This document shows, piece after piece, positions 34,422-43,867 of a DNA stretch of 43,956 nt (positions are counted from its first letter, which is position 1; the number at the start of each line of letters is the position of its first letter). Origin of the DNA: Lysobacterales bacterium (lineage in GTDB: Bacteria > Pseudomonadota > Gammaproteobacteria > Xanthomonadales > SZUA-36); contig JABDPF010000096.1 in assembly GCA_013042915.1 (NCBI GenBank), positions 1-43,956 on the forward strand. Direction: 5' to 3'. The notes beneath the pieces were generated by a model. The model did no database searches. It worked only from the letters and a program-made list of their open reading frames with translations, and was not told the DNA's origin. The translations under genes and the position numbers were made by a program.

Positions 34422-36677
34422 ATGAATAGAAAACTCCTCAACACGATGCGCGCCGGCCTGGTAGTTCTGCTGGCCGCTGTCGCATCACCCGCCCCGGCCA
34501 TCGACTTCGACGATGTGCGCGATTTCGAGGACGTTTTCGTCATTTCAGCCGAGGCCCCGGGACGCGATCGGGTCGTCGTCCGCTGGGCGATCGAGGACGG
34601 CTATTACCTGTACAACAACAAATTCCTGCGCTTTCGGTCCGACACCGCAGGCGTGGTGCTGGGCGAACCGGAAATACCGCCGGGAGAAACCGGCTTTGAC
34701 GAGCTGCTGGGCGAGGTCGTCGAAAAGTACCACGAGGAACTGGTGGTCACGGTTCCTTTGGTATCGGTGGAGCCGGGCGTGGATCGCCTGCAGCTCAAGG
34801 TCCGATCGCAGGGCTGCCTGGAGGACGAGCTCTGTTATCCGCCGACCACGCTGACGCTGGAGCTGGACCTGCCGTCCGCAGCGGATGAGGCGGCCCCTTT
34901 CGACAACCTGCTGGCGGGAGACTACCGCCCGCCCGCCTTGAACGCCGAGGAGGCGTTCGTTTACGAGTCCATTGGGTTCGACGCGGTCACGGCGCTGGCG
35001 CGATTCACCATCGAACCGGGGTACTACCTCTACCGCGATCAATTCATCTTTCGCGTGAAGGACAATGAAGGCGTCGAGATCAGGGGTGTGGCGTTGCCCG
35101 AGGGCGTGGTCAAGGACGATCCGGAATTTGGCCCGGTACCCGTTTTTTACGGGCAAGTCGAGATCCCGGTGAGCTTTGAGCGGTTCATGGATGGCGAGGC
35201 CATGGTCACGCTGGAAGCACAGTTCCAGGGATGCCGTGATGGCGACATCTGCTACCCGCCAATGTCCCGATCGGTTTCATTCACCCTGCCTGCCGACGGC
35301 AACAGCGCCGGCCCGGTGACGACCAAAAGCGATACGGCGATTGATAATGCTGCGGTGGCTGCCGCCCCGGTATCAGACCAGGACCGCCTGGCCGGCTTGC
35401 TGACGCGCAGCCCTGTCCGGGCGATCATCGCGTTTTTCATCGCTGGCCTGCTGCTCGCATTCACGCCCTGTGTTCTGCCCATGCTGCCAATCCTGTCCGG
35501 GATCATTGTCGGGCAGGGCGAGAAAATCACGACGATGCGCGCGTTCTGGCTCTCGCTGATATACGTGATGGCGATGGCCGTGACCTACACCGCAGCGGGC
35601 GTGCTGGCAGGCCTGTTCGGTCAAAACCTCCAGGCCATGTTCCAGAACCCCTGGGTGATCAGCGGTTTCGTGCTGATTTTCATCCTGCTGGCGCTGTCCA
35701 TGTTCGGTTTCTACGAGCTCCAGCTGCCGAGCCGCCTGCAGACGCGCCTGGCCGAGGCCAGTAACCGGCAGCGAGGCGGGCAATGGGTGGGCGTGGCCGT
35801 GATGGGCTTTCTCTCTGCGCTGATCGTCGGCCCGTGCGTGGCACCCCCGTTGATGGCAGCCCTGATCGTAATCGGCAGCTCGGGTGACGCGGTGCTTGGC
35901 GGAGCGGCGCTGTTCGCGATGGCGATGGGCATGGGTGTCCCGTTGATCCTGTTCGGTATTTCAGCAGGAAAACTGGTGCCCCGCGCCGGTGGTTGGATGG
36001 ACGCGGTGAAGGCCGTTTTCGGCGTCGGCCTGCTGGCATTGTCGATCTGGATGCTGGAGCGAATCCTTCCGGGTGGTGTCATCATGCTGATGTGGGGTGC
36101 GCTCGCCATCGCATGTGGCGTTTACCTGGGAGCTCTGGAATCCCTCGGTGCGGCGGCGACGGGCTGGCGCAAATTCTGGAAGTCCGCGGGCCTCATCCTG
36201 CTGCTGATCGGCATCCTGGAGATCGTGGGTGCGGCAGCCGGCGGGGACGACTGGCTCAAACCCCTCGGCGGTTTTCGTGCTCCTGCTTCGGGCGCCGCCG
36301 CCACCGGGCAGCACGCCGAATTTAAGCGTGTGAAATCATTGCAAGACCTGGACCAGGCCCTGGACGCCGGCCGGGGAAGCGGGACGATGTTCGATTTTTA
36401 CGCGGACTGGTGTATCGAGTGCAAACGGATGGAGCGCAACACGTTTCCCGCGCCGCGGGTGGCGGCGCTGATGGACGAGCTGCAGCTGCTGCAGGCCGAT
36501 GTGACCGCGAACGATGCGGTCGATCAAGCCCTGATGCGGCGTTTTGGCGTGATTGGGCCGCCGGCGATCCTGTTCTTCGACCGCAACGGCGAGGAAATGG
36601 AGGCCTACCGGCTGGTGGGGTACTTCGCTCCGGATGAGTTTGCGGAGCACCTCGAGCAGGTGTTGGCGGCGCGTTGA
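34422..36677 (+). CDS. dsbD: thiol:disulfide interchange protein DsbD, duplicated N-domain
   Basis: The ATG at 34422 lies four bases after cutA and starts a signal peptide (cleaved near residue 26, after APA). The 751-residue protein has two tandem N-terminal alpha domains: residues 28-150 with C132 and C138 (QGCLEDELCYPP) and residues 171-290 with C271 and C277 (QGCRDGDICYPP). The eight-helix beta domain (335-605) carries C350 (TPCVLP) and C472 (GPCVAPP), and the periplasmic gamma thioredoxin domain has CIEC (664-667). DsbD moves electrons from cytoplasmic thioredoxin to periplasmic thiol proteins. The usual DsbD has one alpha domain, so the duplicate is unusual. The next gene is a TlpA-like thioredoxin. 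Confidence 0.95.
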   Translation: MNRKLLNTMRAGLVVLLAAVASPAPAIDFDDVRDFEDVFVISAEAPGRDRVVVRWAIEDGYYLYNNKFLRFRSDTAGVVLGEPEIPPGETGFDELLGEVVEKYHEELVVTVPLVSVEPGVDRLQLKVRSQGCLEDELCYPPTTLTLELDLPSAADEAAPFDNLLAGDYRPPALNAEEAFVYESIGFDAVTALARFTIEPGYYLYRDQFIFRVKDNEGVEIRGVALPEGVVKDDPEFGPVPVFYGQVEIPVSFERFMDGEAMVTLEAQFQGCRDGDICYPPMSRSVSFTLPADGNSAGPVTTKSDTAIDNAAVAAAPVSDQDRLAGLLTRSPVRAIIAFFIAGLLLAFTPCVLPMLPILSGIIVGQGEKITTMRAFWLSLIYVMAMAVTYTAAGVLAGLFGQNLQAMFQNPWVISGFVLIFILLALSMFGFYELQLPSRLQTRLAEASNRQRGGQWVGVAVMGFLSALIVGPCVAPPLMAALIVIGSSGDAVLGGAALFAMAMGMGVPLILFGISAGKLVPRAGGWMDAVKAVFGVGLLALSIWMLERILPGGVIMLMWGALAIACGVYLGALESLGAAATGWRKFWKSAGLILLLIGILEIVGAAAGGDDWLKPLGGFRAPASGAAATGQHAEFKRVKSLQDLDQALDAGRGSGTMFDFYADWCIECKRMERNTFPAPRVAALMDELQLLQADVTANDAVDQALMRRFGVIGPPAILFFDRNGEEMEAYRLVGYFAPDEFAEHLEQVLAAR

Positions 36678-37234
36678 GCAAGCAATGGCCTGTCCTGCTG
36701 GCCGTGGCGCTGCTGGCCGCCGTGGCCGGATACCTGATCGCAAGGCAGCTCGGTGATGCCAATTCGATGCCGGCGGAATCATCCCGATTGGATGCCGAAT
36801 CCATGATTGGCCGGCAACGTCCCGATTTTGTCCATTCCGACCTGGAGGGTAACCCGGTATCGGTGGCCCGATACGACGGACAGGTGGTGCTGCTGAACTT
36901 CTGGGCCACGTGGTGCGCGCCGTGCGTCGAGGAAATGCCGATGCTCTCCGAAATTCACGAACACAACCGGTCGCGCGGGTTCGTCGTTGTCGGCATCGCA
37001 CTCGACGACCCGGACCGCGCCGCAGCTTTCGCCCGTGAGCGGGGTGTTTCCTATCCCATCCTGGTGGGCGAGGTCGACGTCGTGATGACGGGCCGGCGCT
37101 ACGGCAACGCCAGCGGCATGCTGCCCTACAGCGTGCTGATCGACGCCGAGGGGGTTATCCGATGGACCTACCTGGGGGCGCTCGAGGCCTCCGAGCTCGT
37201 GTCGCGAGTGGACCGCCTGGTCGCCTCCCACTGA
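36674..37234 (+). CDS. TlpA/ResA-like membrane-anchored thioredoxin
   Basis: A 186-residue protein with a TTG start that overlaps the dsbD stop (TTGA). One N-terminal helix (6-26) anchors a periplasmic thioredoxin domain with LLNFWATWCAPCVEEMPML (CAPC redox site) and a GMLPYSVLID cis-proline segment. TlpA/ResA proteins receive electrons from DsbD-type reductases and reduce apocytochrome c or other thiols. The immediate position after dsbD makes the partner obvious, although the final target is unknown. Confidence 0.92.
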   Translation: MSKQWPVLLAVALLAAVAGYLIARQLGDANSMPAESSRLDAESMIGRQRPDFVHSDLEGNPVSVARYDGQVVLLNFWATWCAPCVEEMPMLSEIHEHNRSRGFVVVGIALDDPDRAAAFARERGVSYPILVGEVDVVMTGRRYGNASGMLPYSVLIDAEGVIRWTYLGALEASELVSRVDRLVASH

Positions 37235-37329
37235 TCGATAAAACTGCTGAACGTGCCGCCAATTGTCTCGATTGGTGGACAAAATAGACGTGATCGTGCA
37301 GACTTTTCGCCTCGACCCGAGGGAATATC

Positions 37330-37770
37330 ATGGCAAAGATACTCGTACTCAACGGACCCAACCTGAATCTTCTGGGCCGCCGCGAGCCCGAACACTACGG
37401 TTATCGCACGCTGGCCGAAATCATGGAAGACCTCGACCGTTTCGCCGGCGCCTGTGGCCACGAATTGAGCTGGGTGCAGGAAAACAGCGAGGGCGTGCTG
37501 GTCGACGCGATACACACGGCGGCCAACGAAGGCGTGGACTACATGATCTTTAACCCGGCGGCCTACACGCACACCAGCGTTGCGCTGCGGGACGCGATGT
37601 TGGCCGTGCGAATACCGTTCGTCGAAGTTCACCTGACAGCGACGTCGGCCCGGGAGCCGTTTCGACAGGTGTCCTATTTTTCCGACATCGCCCTCGGTGT
37701 CATCACCGGTTTCAGGGGGGAGAGCTATACGCTTGCCCTGCAGGCGATCATCAACATCATCGAGCCCTGA
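37330..37770 (+). CDS. aroQ: type II 3-dehydroquinate dehydratase
   Basis: The 146-residue dodecameric enzyme dehydrates 3-dehydroquinate in the shikimate pathway. It has LNGPNLNLLGRREPEHYG, with the flexible catalytic loop (R and Y), NPAAYTHTSVALRDA and PFVEVHL (catalytic histidine). It lies immediately before accB-accC-prmA, the usual order in many gammaproteobacteria. A GAGGG site precedes the ATG by 7 bases. Confidence 0.97.
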   Translation: MAKILVLNGPNLNLLGRREPEHYGYRTLAEIMEDLDRFAGACGHELSWVQENSEGVLVDAIHTAANEGVDYMIFNPAAYTHTSVALRDAMLAVRIPFVEVHLTATSAREPFRQVSYFSDIALGVITGFRGESYTLALQAIINIIEP

Positions 37771-37809
37771 CGACGTCCGGTTGCGGCCGGGCAGGAGCGC
37801 ATTGAATCA

Positions 37810-38304
37810 ATGGACATCAGAAAGATAAAAAAACTCATCGAGCTGCTGGAAGATTCCAGCCTGTCGGAAATCGAGATTGTGGAGGGTGAAGAATCGGTAC
37901 GGCTGAGTCGGGGGGGCCAGGTGCCGGCTCACGGCATGCCGCCCAATTACTTCCTGCCCGCAGATGTCCAGGCCGCGGCCTGGTCCGCGCCGGCTCCCGC
38001 CGCCGCCCCGGCCGCGGCCAACGCCACGCCCTCGCCTCAGGAATCGCCTGAAGTCGAATCGGTGCCGGAAGGCGAGTTGGTGCGCGCGCCCATGGTGGGC
38101 ACGTATTACGCGGCCTCCACGCCCGACGCGGAGCCGTTCGTCTCGCTGGGCCAGCAGGTCAGCGAAGGCGAGACCATGTGCATCATCGAGGCGATGAAAA
38201 TGTTCAACCAGATCGAGGCTGAAGCCAGCGGCACGGTGGTCGCGATCCTGGTGGAGAACGGTCAGCCCGTTGAGTATGACCAACCCCTGTTCGTGATTCG
38301 ATAG
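37810..38304 (+). CDS. accB: biotin carboxyl carrier protein of acetyl-CoA carboxylase
   Basis: The 164-residue protein has an N-terminal helical part, a proline/alanine-rich linker (about 59-75), and a biotinyl domain in which [10 protein letters not shown] places the biotin-accepting lysine at K130. It carries the carboxybiotin between AccC and the carboxyltransferase. It is the first of the accB-accC pair, 39 bases after aroQ. Confidence 0.97.
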   Translation: MDIRKIKKLIELLEDSSLSEIEIVEGEESVRLSRGGQVPAHGMPPNYFLPADVQAAAWSAPAPAAAPAAANATPSPQESPEVESVPEGELVRAPMVGTYYAASTPDAEPFVSLGQQVSEGETMCIIEAMKMFNQIEAEASGTVVAILVENGQPVEYDQPLFVIR

Positions 38305-38313
38305 GGCGCGGGC

Positions 38314-39669
38314 ATGGCCGTTTTCGAAAAAATCGTCATCGCCAACCGCGGTGAAATCGCTTTGCGCATCCTTCGCGCCTGCCACGCCATGGGCATCAAG
38401 ACCGTGGCGGTGCACTCGACCGTTGACCGGAATCTCAAGCACGTGGCCATGGCGGACGAGTCCGTCTGCATCGGTCCGGCGCCGGCCATCGAAAGCTACC
38501 TGAATGTCCCGGCGATCATCGCGGCCACCGAGGTAACGGACGCGGTCGCGGTTCACCCCGGATACGGCTTCCTCGCCGAAAACGCGGATTTCGCGGAACG
38601 GATCGAAGAGAGCGGATTCGTCTTCATCGGTCCGAGACCGGAAACCATCCGGCTGATGGGAGACAAGGTCTCAGCGATCCAGGCGATGCGCGCGGCCGGC
38701 GTGCCCTGCGTCCCGGGTTCGGACGGCCCGCTGACGGAAGATGCGGCCGAGGCCAAGAAGATCGCCCGCAAGGTGGGCTACCCCGTGATCATCAAGGCCG
38801 CCGCCGGTGGCGGTGGCCGCGGCATGCGGGTCGTTCATACCGAGGCGCACCTCAACAACGCGCTGCAGCTGACGCGGCAGGAAGCGGGCTCGACCTTCGG
38901 CAATGACACGGTTTACCTCGAGAAATACCTGGAGAACCCGCGCCACATCGAAATCCAGGTGATTGCCGACGAGCACGGCAACGCGGTGCACCTGGGCGAG
39001 CGCGACTGCTCGACCCAGCGGAGGCACCAGAAAGTGATCGAGGAAGCGCCAGCGCTGGGCATCACGCCCGAGCAGCGCGAAGAGATCGGCGCCGTCTGCG
39101 TGGAAGCCTGCAAACGCATCGGCTACCGCGGGGCGGGAACTTTCGAGTTCCTCTTTGACGGCGGACGCTTCTACTTCATCGAGATGAATACGCGCATCCA
39201 GGTCGAGCACCCGGTTACCGAGCGCATCACCGGCGTTGACCTCGTGCGCGAGCAGATTCTGGTTGCGGCCGGCAAACCGCTGTCCTTCACCCAGCAGGAC
39301 ATCCAGATTCGCGGTCATGCCATCGAATGCCGCATCAACGCCGAGGACCCGGTTACCTTCATGCCCTGCCCGGGCCTGATCGAGGCCTTCCACGCGCCGG
39401 GCGGTCCGGGCATTCGCACCGAGACCCACATCTACGACGGCTACCGCGTTCCGCCCAATTACGACTCGATGATCGGCAAGATCATCGCCTTCGGCGAAAC
39501 CCGCGACCTGGCCATCGCCCGCATGCGCGTGGCGCTGGACGAGATGGTGCTCAACGGCATCAAGACCAACGTGGCCCTGCACAAGTGGCTGCTGCACGAT
39601 CCCGGTTTCCTGAAGGGCGGTTTCAATATCCACTACCTGGAAAAGCGTCTCGAAGAGCGCAGCGACTGA
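38314..39669 (+). CDS. accC: biotin carboxylase of acetyl-CoA carboxylase
   Basis: A 451-residue ATP-grasp enzyme that carboxylates biotin with bicarbonate and ATP. Visible motifs are [41 protein letters not shown] (ATP lid), [18 protein letters not shown], and [15 protein letters not shown] with the catalytic arginine region. It starts nine bases after accB and is followed by prmA after four bases. Confidence 0.98.
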   Translation: MAVFEKIVIANRGEIALRILRACHAMGIKTVAVHSTVDRNLKHVAMADESVCIGPAPAIESYLNVPAIIAATEVTDAVAVHPGYGFLAENADFAERIEESGFVFIGPRPETIRLMGDKVSAIQAMRAAGVPCVPGSDGPLTEDAAEAKKIARKVGYPVIIKAAAGGGGRGMRVVHTEAHLNNALQLTRQEAGSTFGNDTVYLEKYLENPRHIEIQVIADEHGNAVHLGERDCSTQRRHQKVIEEAPALGITPEQREEIGAVCVEACKRIGYRGAGTFEFLFDGGRFYFIEMNTRIQVEHPVTERITGVDLVREQILVAAGKPLSFTQQDIQIRGHAIECRINAEDPVTFMPCPGLIEAFHAPGGPGIRTETHIYDGYRVPPNYDSMIGKIIAFGETRDLAIARMRVALDEMVLNGIKTNVALHKWLLHDPGFLKGGFNIHYLEKRLEERSD

Positions 39670-39673
39670 CGCC

Positions 39674-40552
39674 GTGCCCTGGGTGGAAGTCTGCTTCAGC
39701 GTCGACCGCGAGGATGTGGCCGCCGCTGAACGCTGCCTTGAGGAACTCGGCGCGTTGGCTGTCACCCTTGAGGACGAAGCCGACCACCCCGTGCTGGAGC
39801 CGGGTCCCGGTGAGACCCCGTTGTGGCCCACGGTTCAGTTGCGCGGACTGTTCGAATCCGGTCTCGACCGCGAACGGGTGCTGACCGACCTGGCGGCGGT
39901 GCCGGGGGGAGAGCGACCGGGTGCCGTGCGCGTGCAGGAGGTTGGTGACCGCGACTGGGCCAGGGCCTGGATGGACCGTTTTCGCCCCATGTGTTTCGGC
40001 ACTCATCTCTGGATCGTACCCACCGGCATGTCGATCAAGCCCGACCCTTCCCATATCGAGATCCGCCTCGACCCCGGCCTGGCTTTCGGAACCGGCACCC
40101 ATCCCACGACCGCGCTGTGCCTGGAGTGGCTGGATGCTCAGGACCTGACGGGGTACGGCCTGGTCGATTACGGGTGCGGCTCAGGCATCCTCTCGGTGGC
40201 AGCTGCCCTGAAAGGCGCTGAGGAGGTGATGGCCGTGGACAACGACCCCCAGGCCCTGGAAGCTACCTCGATCAATGCCCGGCGTAACGCAGTGGACCGA
40301 AGAATAAGCGCGGTGTTGCCGGACGACTGTCATACCCGAAACGCCGACGTGGTGCTGGCCAATATCCTCGCCGGGCCGCTGATTGAATTGGCGGCGGTGA
40401 TTGCGGGATGCGCGAGGCCGGGGGGAAAGATCGTCTTGTCGGGGTTGCTGAGCGAGCAAGTGGACGGGGTGGTCGCCGCCTACCCGGATTGCGAGATCGA
40501 GGACGTCGTGACGCGGGAAGGTTGGGCGCGCGTGGAAATGCATAAATTGTAG
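39674..40552 (+). CDS. prmA: ribosomal protein L11 methyltransferase
   Basis: The 292-residue SAM-dependent enzyme trimethylates L11. It starts at GTG, four bases after accC. The N-terminal substrate-binding domain is followed by RLDPGLAFGTGTHPTTALCLEW (in part), LVDYGCGSGILSVAA (SAM site), and VVLANILAGPLIEL with the NxxA motif. The stop codon TAG lies inside the left arm of a REP palindrome (40548-40608), so the repeat supplies the end of the gene. Confidence 0.96.
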   Translation: MPWVEVCFSVDREDVAAAERCLEELGALAVTLEDEADHPVLEPGPGETPLWPTVQLRGLFESGLDRERVLTDLAAVPGGERPGAVRVQEVGDRDWARAWMDRFRPMCFGTHLWIVPTGMSIKPDPSHIEIRLDPGLAFGTGTHPTTALCLEWLDAQDLTGYGLVDYGCGSGILSVAAALKGAEEVMAVDNDPQALEATSINARRNAVDRRISAVLPDDCHTRNADVVLANILAGPLIELAAVIAGCARPGGKIVLSGLLSEQVDGVVAAYPDCEIEDVVTREGWARVEMHKL

Positions 40553-40608
40553 GAGCGACGCACGTCGCGAAACCCGGTAAAAGAATCGCGACTGGCGTCG
40601 CTCCTGCA
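40548..40608. repeat. REPIN (paired inverted REP) over the prmA stop codon
   Basis: The left arm TGTAGGAGCGACGCACGTCG followed by CGA (40548-40570) and right arm TCGCGACTGGCGTCGCTCCT followed by GCA (40586-40608) are near-perfect inverted repeats around a 15-base loop. Each arm contains its own small palindrome, as in REP sequences of pseudomonads and xanthomonads. It fills almost the whole space between the convergent prmA and methyltransferase genes, and could protect both 3' ends or stop transcription. Confidence 0.88.
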
Positions 40609-40616
40609 GTCGGGGT

Positions 40617-41552
40617 TTATCCCTCTTTCTGGCCGGGTATGGGGCCCCAGAGTTCGGCGTTTTTTTCCCATAACGACAACAGGTAGGGCCGGAACAGCGC
40701 GGCCTCGGAAGTATCCCCGAGTCCATCGATGTACGACAGCATCTCGGCAGGCGGCATCGTGCCGAACAGCACGTCCACCGATTGCGCGAACAGCTCCGCG
40801 TAGAGCGCCGAGTAGGCGATTTCGTCGCGGTTTTTTTCGATATGGGCCAGCCAGGAGGCGTGTTGCGCTGCATCCAGTTCCTTGCCCGCGACGATTTGCA
40901 CCGATTGCGATTCGTTGAAGTTGGCCAGTGTCTCGAAGCCGGCGTGGCTGACGTAGAGTTCGAACTCCTCGGCGGTGCAGAACTGGTTGCGGGCCACGTC
41001 CTTGCGCTGGCTTTGGTCGGCGCGTGACCAGACCAGCGGCTCGAAGGCCCAGCGGCGCCAGCCGATCGGGTGCGCGAGGTTCCAGGTCTCAACGAAGATC
41101 GCGCCGCCGGGGCGCACCACGCGGTCAAGTTCCCGCAGGTACAGGTACAGGTCCTCCTTGTCCATGTGGCAAAACACGGCAATGGAATAGGCCTTGTCGA
41201 ATTGATTGTCGTCGAGCATGGCCAGGTCGCTGCGTTCGAGCTGGTGGAAGTGCACGTTGTCCAGGTGCGCCATTCGCTCGCCCGCGTAACGGATCATGTT
41301 CTCGGAAATATCGACACCGGTCCAGCTGCCGCAGTGCGGCGCCAATTCACGTCCGATACGGCCGATGCCGCAGCCCAGTTCGAGCACATCGTCCGATCTG
41401 CTGATGTTCAGGGCGGCCAGCGTCTGGGCGGCGGACCAGCGACCGGTGTGACGCACGACGTCTTCGCTCTGACTACCGTCTACCGCCGAGATGGCCGACT
41501 CCGGAGAGCTCGCCTGGCGGTTCCAGAAATCCCTGTAGGTCGTCGTTTCCAT
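40617..41552 (-). CDS. class I SAM-dependent methyltransferase
   Basis: The 311-residue protein has a Rossmann SAM-binding domain in residues 45-175, with VLELGCGIGRIGREL (motif I), TGVDISENMIRYA and AYSIAVFCHMD (acidic loop and motif II), and VVRPGGAIFVE (motif III). The remaining 130 residues form a helical C-terminal extension I cannot assign. Substrate is unknown. It is 10 bases from ppa, which lies upstream on the same strand and may share its transcript. Confidence 0.9.
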   Translation of the reverse strand: METTTYRDFWNRQASSPESAISAVDGSQSEDVVRHTGRWSAAQTLAALNISRSDDVLELGCGIGRIGRELAPHCGSWTGVDISENMIRYAGERMAHLDNVHFHQLERSDLAMLDDNQFDKAYSIAVFCHMDKEDLYLYLRELDRVVRPGGAIFVETWNLAHPIGWRRWAFEPLVWSRADQSQRKDVARNQFCTAEEFELYVSHAGFETLANFNESQSVQIVAGKELDAAQHASWLAHIEKNRDEIAYSALYAELFAQSVDVLFGTMPPAEMLSYIDGLGDTSEAALFRPYLLSLWEKNAELWGPIPGQKEG

Positions 41553-41562
41553 GCGTCGTCGC

Positions 41563-42114
41563 CTACCAGTTCTCGGGCCGTTCAGGCAGGCTTTCGTAAC
41601 GGACTACCGAATCGACGATTTCCTGGCGCGCGGCTTCGGCGCTCTCCCAGCCCAGGATTTTCACCCACTTGCCCGCCTCGAGGTCCTTGTAGTGGTCGAA
41701 AAAATGGTGGATTTGAAGACGCAGCAGCGAATCGACGTCCTCCAGTTCCTGCACGTCGCGGTACAGCCCCGTAACATCGTCCGTCGGCACGGCGAGAACC
41801 TTGGCGTCCTCGCCGGATTCGTCTTCCATTCGCAGCAAGCCGACCGGCCGACAGGTCACGACCGCACCGTAGTTGATCGGCACCGGCATCACCACCATCA
41901 CGTCGGTGGGGTCGCCATCGCCGCACAGCGTATGGGGGACGTAACCGTAGTTGCACGGATAGTGCATCGCGGTCTTGAGCATGCGGTTGAGGAACAACGC
42001 GCCCGATTCCTTGTCCACTTCGTACTTGACGGCGGGGCTGTGCATCGGGATTTCGATGATCACGTTGACATCGTTCGGAACGTCGCGTCCGACCGGAACG
42101 TTCTGCAGGCTCAT
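41563..42114 (-). CDS. ppa: soluble inorganic pyrophosphatase
   Basis: The ATG at 42114 (MSLQNVPVG) is chosen because it matches E. coli PPase and follows GGAG by five bases; an ATG four codons earlier is a poorer fit. The 183-residue family I enzyme carries [35 protein letters not shown] (metal aspartates), EDAKVLAVP and [11 protein letters not shown]. It hydrolyses PPi and thus competes with the PPi-phosphofructokinase and proton pump encoded at 27-31 kb. It is divergent from tdk, with 55 bases between starts. Confidence 0.97.
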   Translation of the reverse strand: MSLQNVPVGRDVPNDVNVIIEIPMHSPAVKYEVDKESGALFLNRMLKTAMHYPCNYGYVPHTLCGDGDPTDVMVVMPVPINYGAVVTCRPVGLLRMEDESGEDAKVLAVPTDDVTGLYRDVQELEDVDSLLRLQIHHFFDHYKDLEAGKWVKILGWESAEAARQEIVDSVVRYESLPERPENW

Positions 42115-42169
42115 CGGGAGCTCCATGGGGTATTGGAAAGCCTTTCATTATATCTTTAAACTTCTCGGC

Positions 42170-42826
42170 ATGGCTAAACTCTACTTCTACTACTCGGCCA
42201 TGAACGCGGGCAAGACGACCGTGCTTCTCCAATCCGCGCACAACTACCGCGAACGCGGCATGAAACCCCTGCTGTTCACTCCAAGGCTGGATGATCGATA
42301 CCGTTCCGGCGTGATCCGCTCGCGGATCGGCCTCGAAGCGGAGGCGGTCGCGTTCGAGCGGGGGGACGACCTCTTCGAGCGCGTGCAGCACGATCTCGAG
42401 CAGGCGAACGTTCACTGCGTACTGGTCGACGAGGCGCAGTTCCTGAGCCGCGAGCAAGTGTTCCAGTTGACCGAAGTGGTGGATCGGTTGGACGTGCCGG
42501 TGCTGTGCTTTGGTCTGCGAACGGATTTCCAGGGCGAGTTGTTCGAGGGCAGCAAGCACCTGCTGGCCTGGGCAGACGAGTTGCAGGAATTGAAAACGAT
42601 CTGCCACACGGGCCGCAAGGCCACGATGGTGGTTCGGGTGGATGAGAACGGCTACGCCCTGCGCGAGGGCTCCCAGGTCGAAATCGGCGGCAACGACCGC
42701 TACGTCTCCGTTTGCCGGAGAGAATTCAAGGACGTGTATTTCGGTGGTCAACCGGTGCGCCTGATCGATCCCTTCCAGCGCCCGGCCGAGGACGAGCCGT
42801 CGGCGCAGGAGCCGCTGCTGGAGTGA
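42170..42826 (+). CDS. tdk: thymidine kinase with degraded zinc site
   Basis: The 218-residue protein is collinear with E. coli Tdk: [17 protein letters not shown] (P-loop), [14 protein letters not shown] (catalytic glutamate), [14 protein letters not shown] and [15 protein letters not shown]. The E. coli zinc site is C145, C147, C182 and H185; here these are C145, T147, C182 and E185, so two ligands are absent. The lasso and P-loop regions are intact, so activity is likely but zinc binding is doubtful. The tail from about 200 is acidic and proline-containing. The start lies 55 bases from the divergent ppa start. Confidence 0.93.
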   Translation: MAKLYFYYSAMNAGKTTVLLQSAHNYRERGMKPLLFTPRLDDRYRSGVIRSRIGLEAEAVAFERGDDLFERVQHDLEQANVHCVLVDEAQFLSREQVFQLTEVVDRLDVPVLCFGLRTDFQGELFEGSKHLLAWADELQELKTICHTGRKATMVVRVDENGYALREGSQVEIGGNDRYVSVCRREFKDVYFGGQPVRLIDPFQRPAEDEPSAQEPLLE

Positions 42827-42830
42827 CGAC

Positions 42831-43031
42831 ATGAGATTCTTGCTGGTTCTGATCATCGTGCTGTTTTTGGCCTGGAAGCTCTGGCCTGAACAACCCGTTC
42901 CCACGGCCGACGAGAGCTTCATCGGGCCGCAGTTGCAGCCGTTGCGCAAGGCGGAAAAAGTCGAGGACCAGTACATGGACGCGTTGGAGGAGAAAAACCG
43001 CCGTATCGAGGAGCAGTCCGACGGCGGCTGA
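42831..43031 (+). CDS. small single-helix membrane protein
   Basis: The 66-residue product starts four bases after tdk. A hydrophobic helix (RFLLVLIIVLFLAWKLW, 2-18) is followed by a short charged tail (VEDQYMDALEEKNRRIEEQ) with heptad-like spacing. I do not recognise a family. It is translationally close to tdk and ends 11 bases before mutM converges. Confidence 0.65.
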   Translation: MRFLLVLIIVLFLAWKLWPEQPVPTADESFIGPQLQPLRKAEKVEDQYMDALEEKNRRIEEQSDGG

Positions 43032-43042
43032 ACCCTCGCGCA

Positions 43043-43861
43043 TCAACGCTGGCAGCAGATGCAGTAGTAGCTCGATCGCTGCCCGATCACCTTGCGGCGG
43101 ATGGGCTGGCTGCATTGGAGGCAGGGTTGTCCCTCGCGTTCGTAGACCAGCAACTCCTGTGCGAAGTAGCCCGGGTTACCCTCTGAATCGAGAAAATCAC
43201 GCAGCGTGGTGCCGCCACGCCGAATGGCGTGCGCCAGCACGTCGCGAATGGCGGCGGCAAGCGCATCGTGACGTGCACGCGAGATGCGCCCGGCCGGGCG
43301 GGTGGGGTGAATGCCCGCCATGAACAGGGCTTCGGAAGCATAAATATTGCCTACGCCCACGACGATCTTGCCGTTCATGATGAAATTCTTGACGGCGCCC
43401 TTACGTCCTCTTGAGCGCTGCCACAGGTAGTGGCCACTGAATGTTTCAGAGAGCGGCTCCGGTCCCAGGTTTTTCAACAGGGGATGCTGCCCGGCCGGTG
43501 CGTCCCACCAGGTGAATGCGCCGAAACGGCGCGGATCGTGGAAGCGCACGCAGCGGCCGCTTTCCAGGACGATGTCGAAATGGTCGTGCTTGCGGGGGGC
43601 TTCGTCGGCATCGCAAACGCGCAGCGACCCCGACATGCCGAGATGAACGAGCAGCCCACCCGCTGCCCCCTGCATCTCGATCAGCAGGTATTTGGCGCGC
43701 CGCCGGCAGCGCTTCACCACGAGCCCCTCCGCCTTGCGGACCGCGTCCGGCACCGGCCATCGTAACGAGGGATTGCGCACGAGGATCTGCTGGACAGCCT
43801 GGTGGTCCAGGAAGGGCGCGATGCCGCGCAGGGTGGTTTCGACTTCGGGTAATTCCGGCAT
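43043..43861 (-). CDS. mutM: formamidopyrimidine-DNA glycosylase
   Basis: The 272-residue enzyme removes 8-oxoguanine and formamidopyrimidines. The invariant N-terminus MPELPEVETT provides the catalytic proline and glutamate, LVHLGMSGSL and KHDHFDIVL follow, and the C-terminal zinc finger (CLQC then CICC) is complete. The start is fixed by the catalytic proline at position 2. Unusually, no ribosome-binding site precedes it: an 11-bp hairpin and seven T residues end right before the ATG, so expression may be leaderless or dependent on read-through. Confidence 0.97.
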   Translation of the reverse strand: MPELPEVETTLRGIAPFLDHQAVQQILVRNPSLRWPVPDAVRKAEGLVVKRCRRRAKYLLIEMQGAAGGLLVHLGMSGSLRVCDADEAPRKHDHFDIVLESGRCVRFHDPRRFGAFTWWDAPAGQHPLLKNLGPEPLSETFSGHYLWQRSRGRKGAVKNFIMNGKIVVGVGNIYASEALFMAGIHPTRPAGRISRARHDALAAAIRDVLAHAIRRGGTTLRDFLDSEGNPGYFAQELLVYEREGQPCLQCSQPIRRKVIGQRSSYYCICCQR

Positions 43862-43867
43862 AAAAAA

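Noticed and set aside
37260-37276. CCAAT...ATTGG inverted repeat before aroQ
   Set aside because: Five-base arms are expected by chance, and nothing else supports an operator.
38671-39831. Open frame antisense to accC and prmA
   Set aside because: It crosses two real genes and has no start signal.
40181-41182. Open frame crossing the prmA end, REPIN and methyltransferase gene on the minus strand
   Set aside because: It is out of frame with the methyltransferase, which has clear SAM motifs, and reads through the REPIN.
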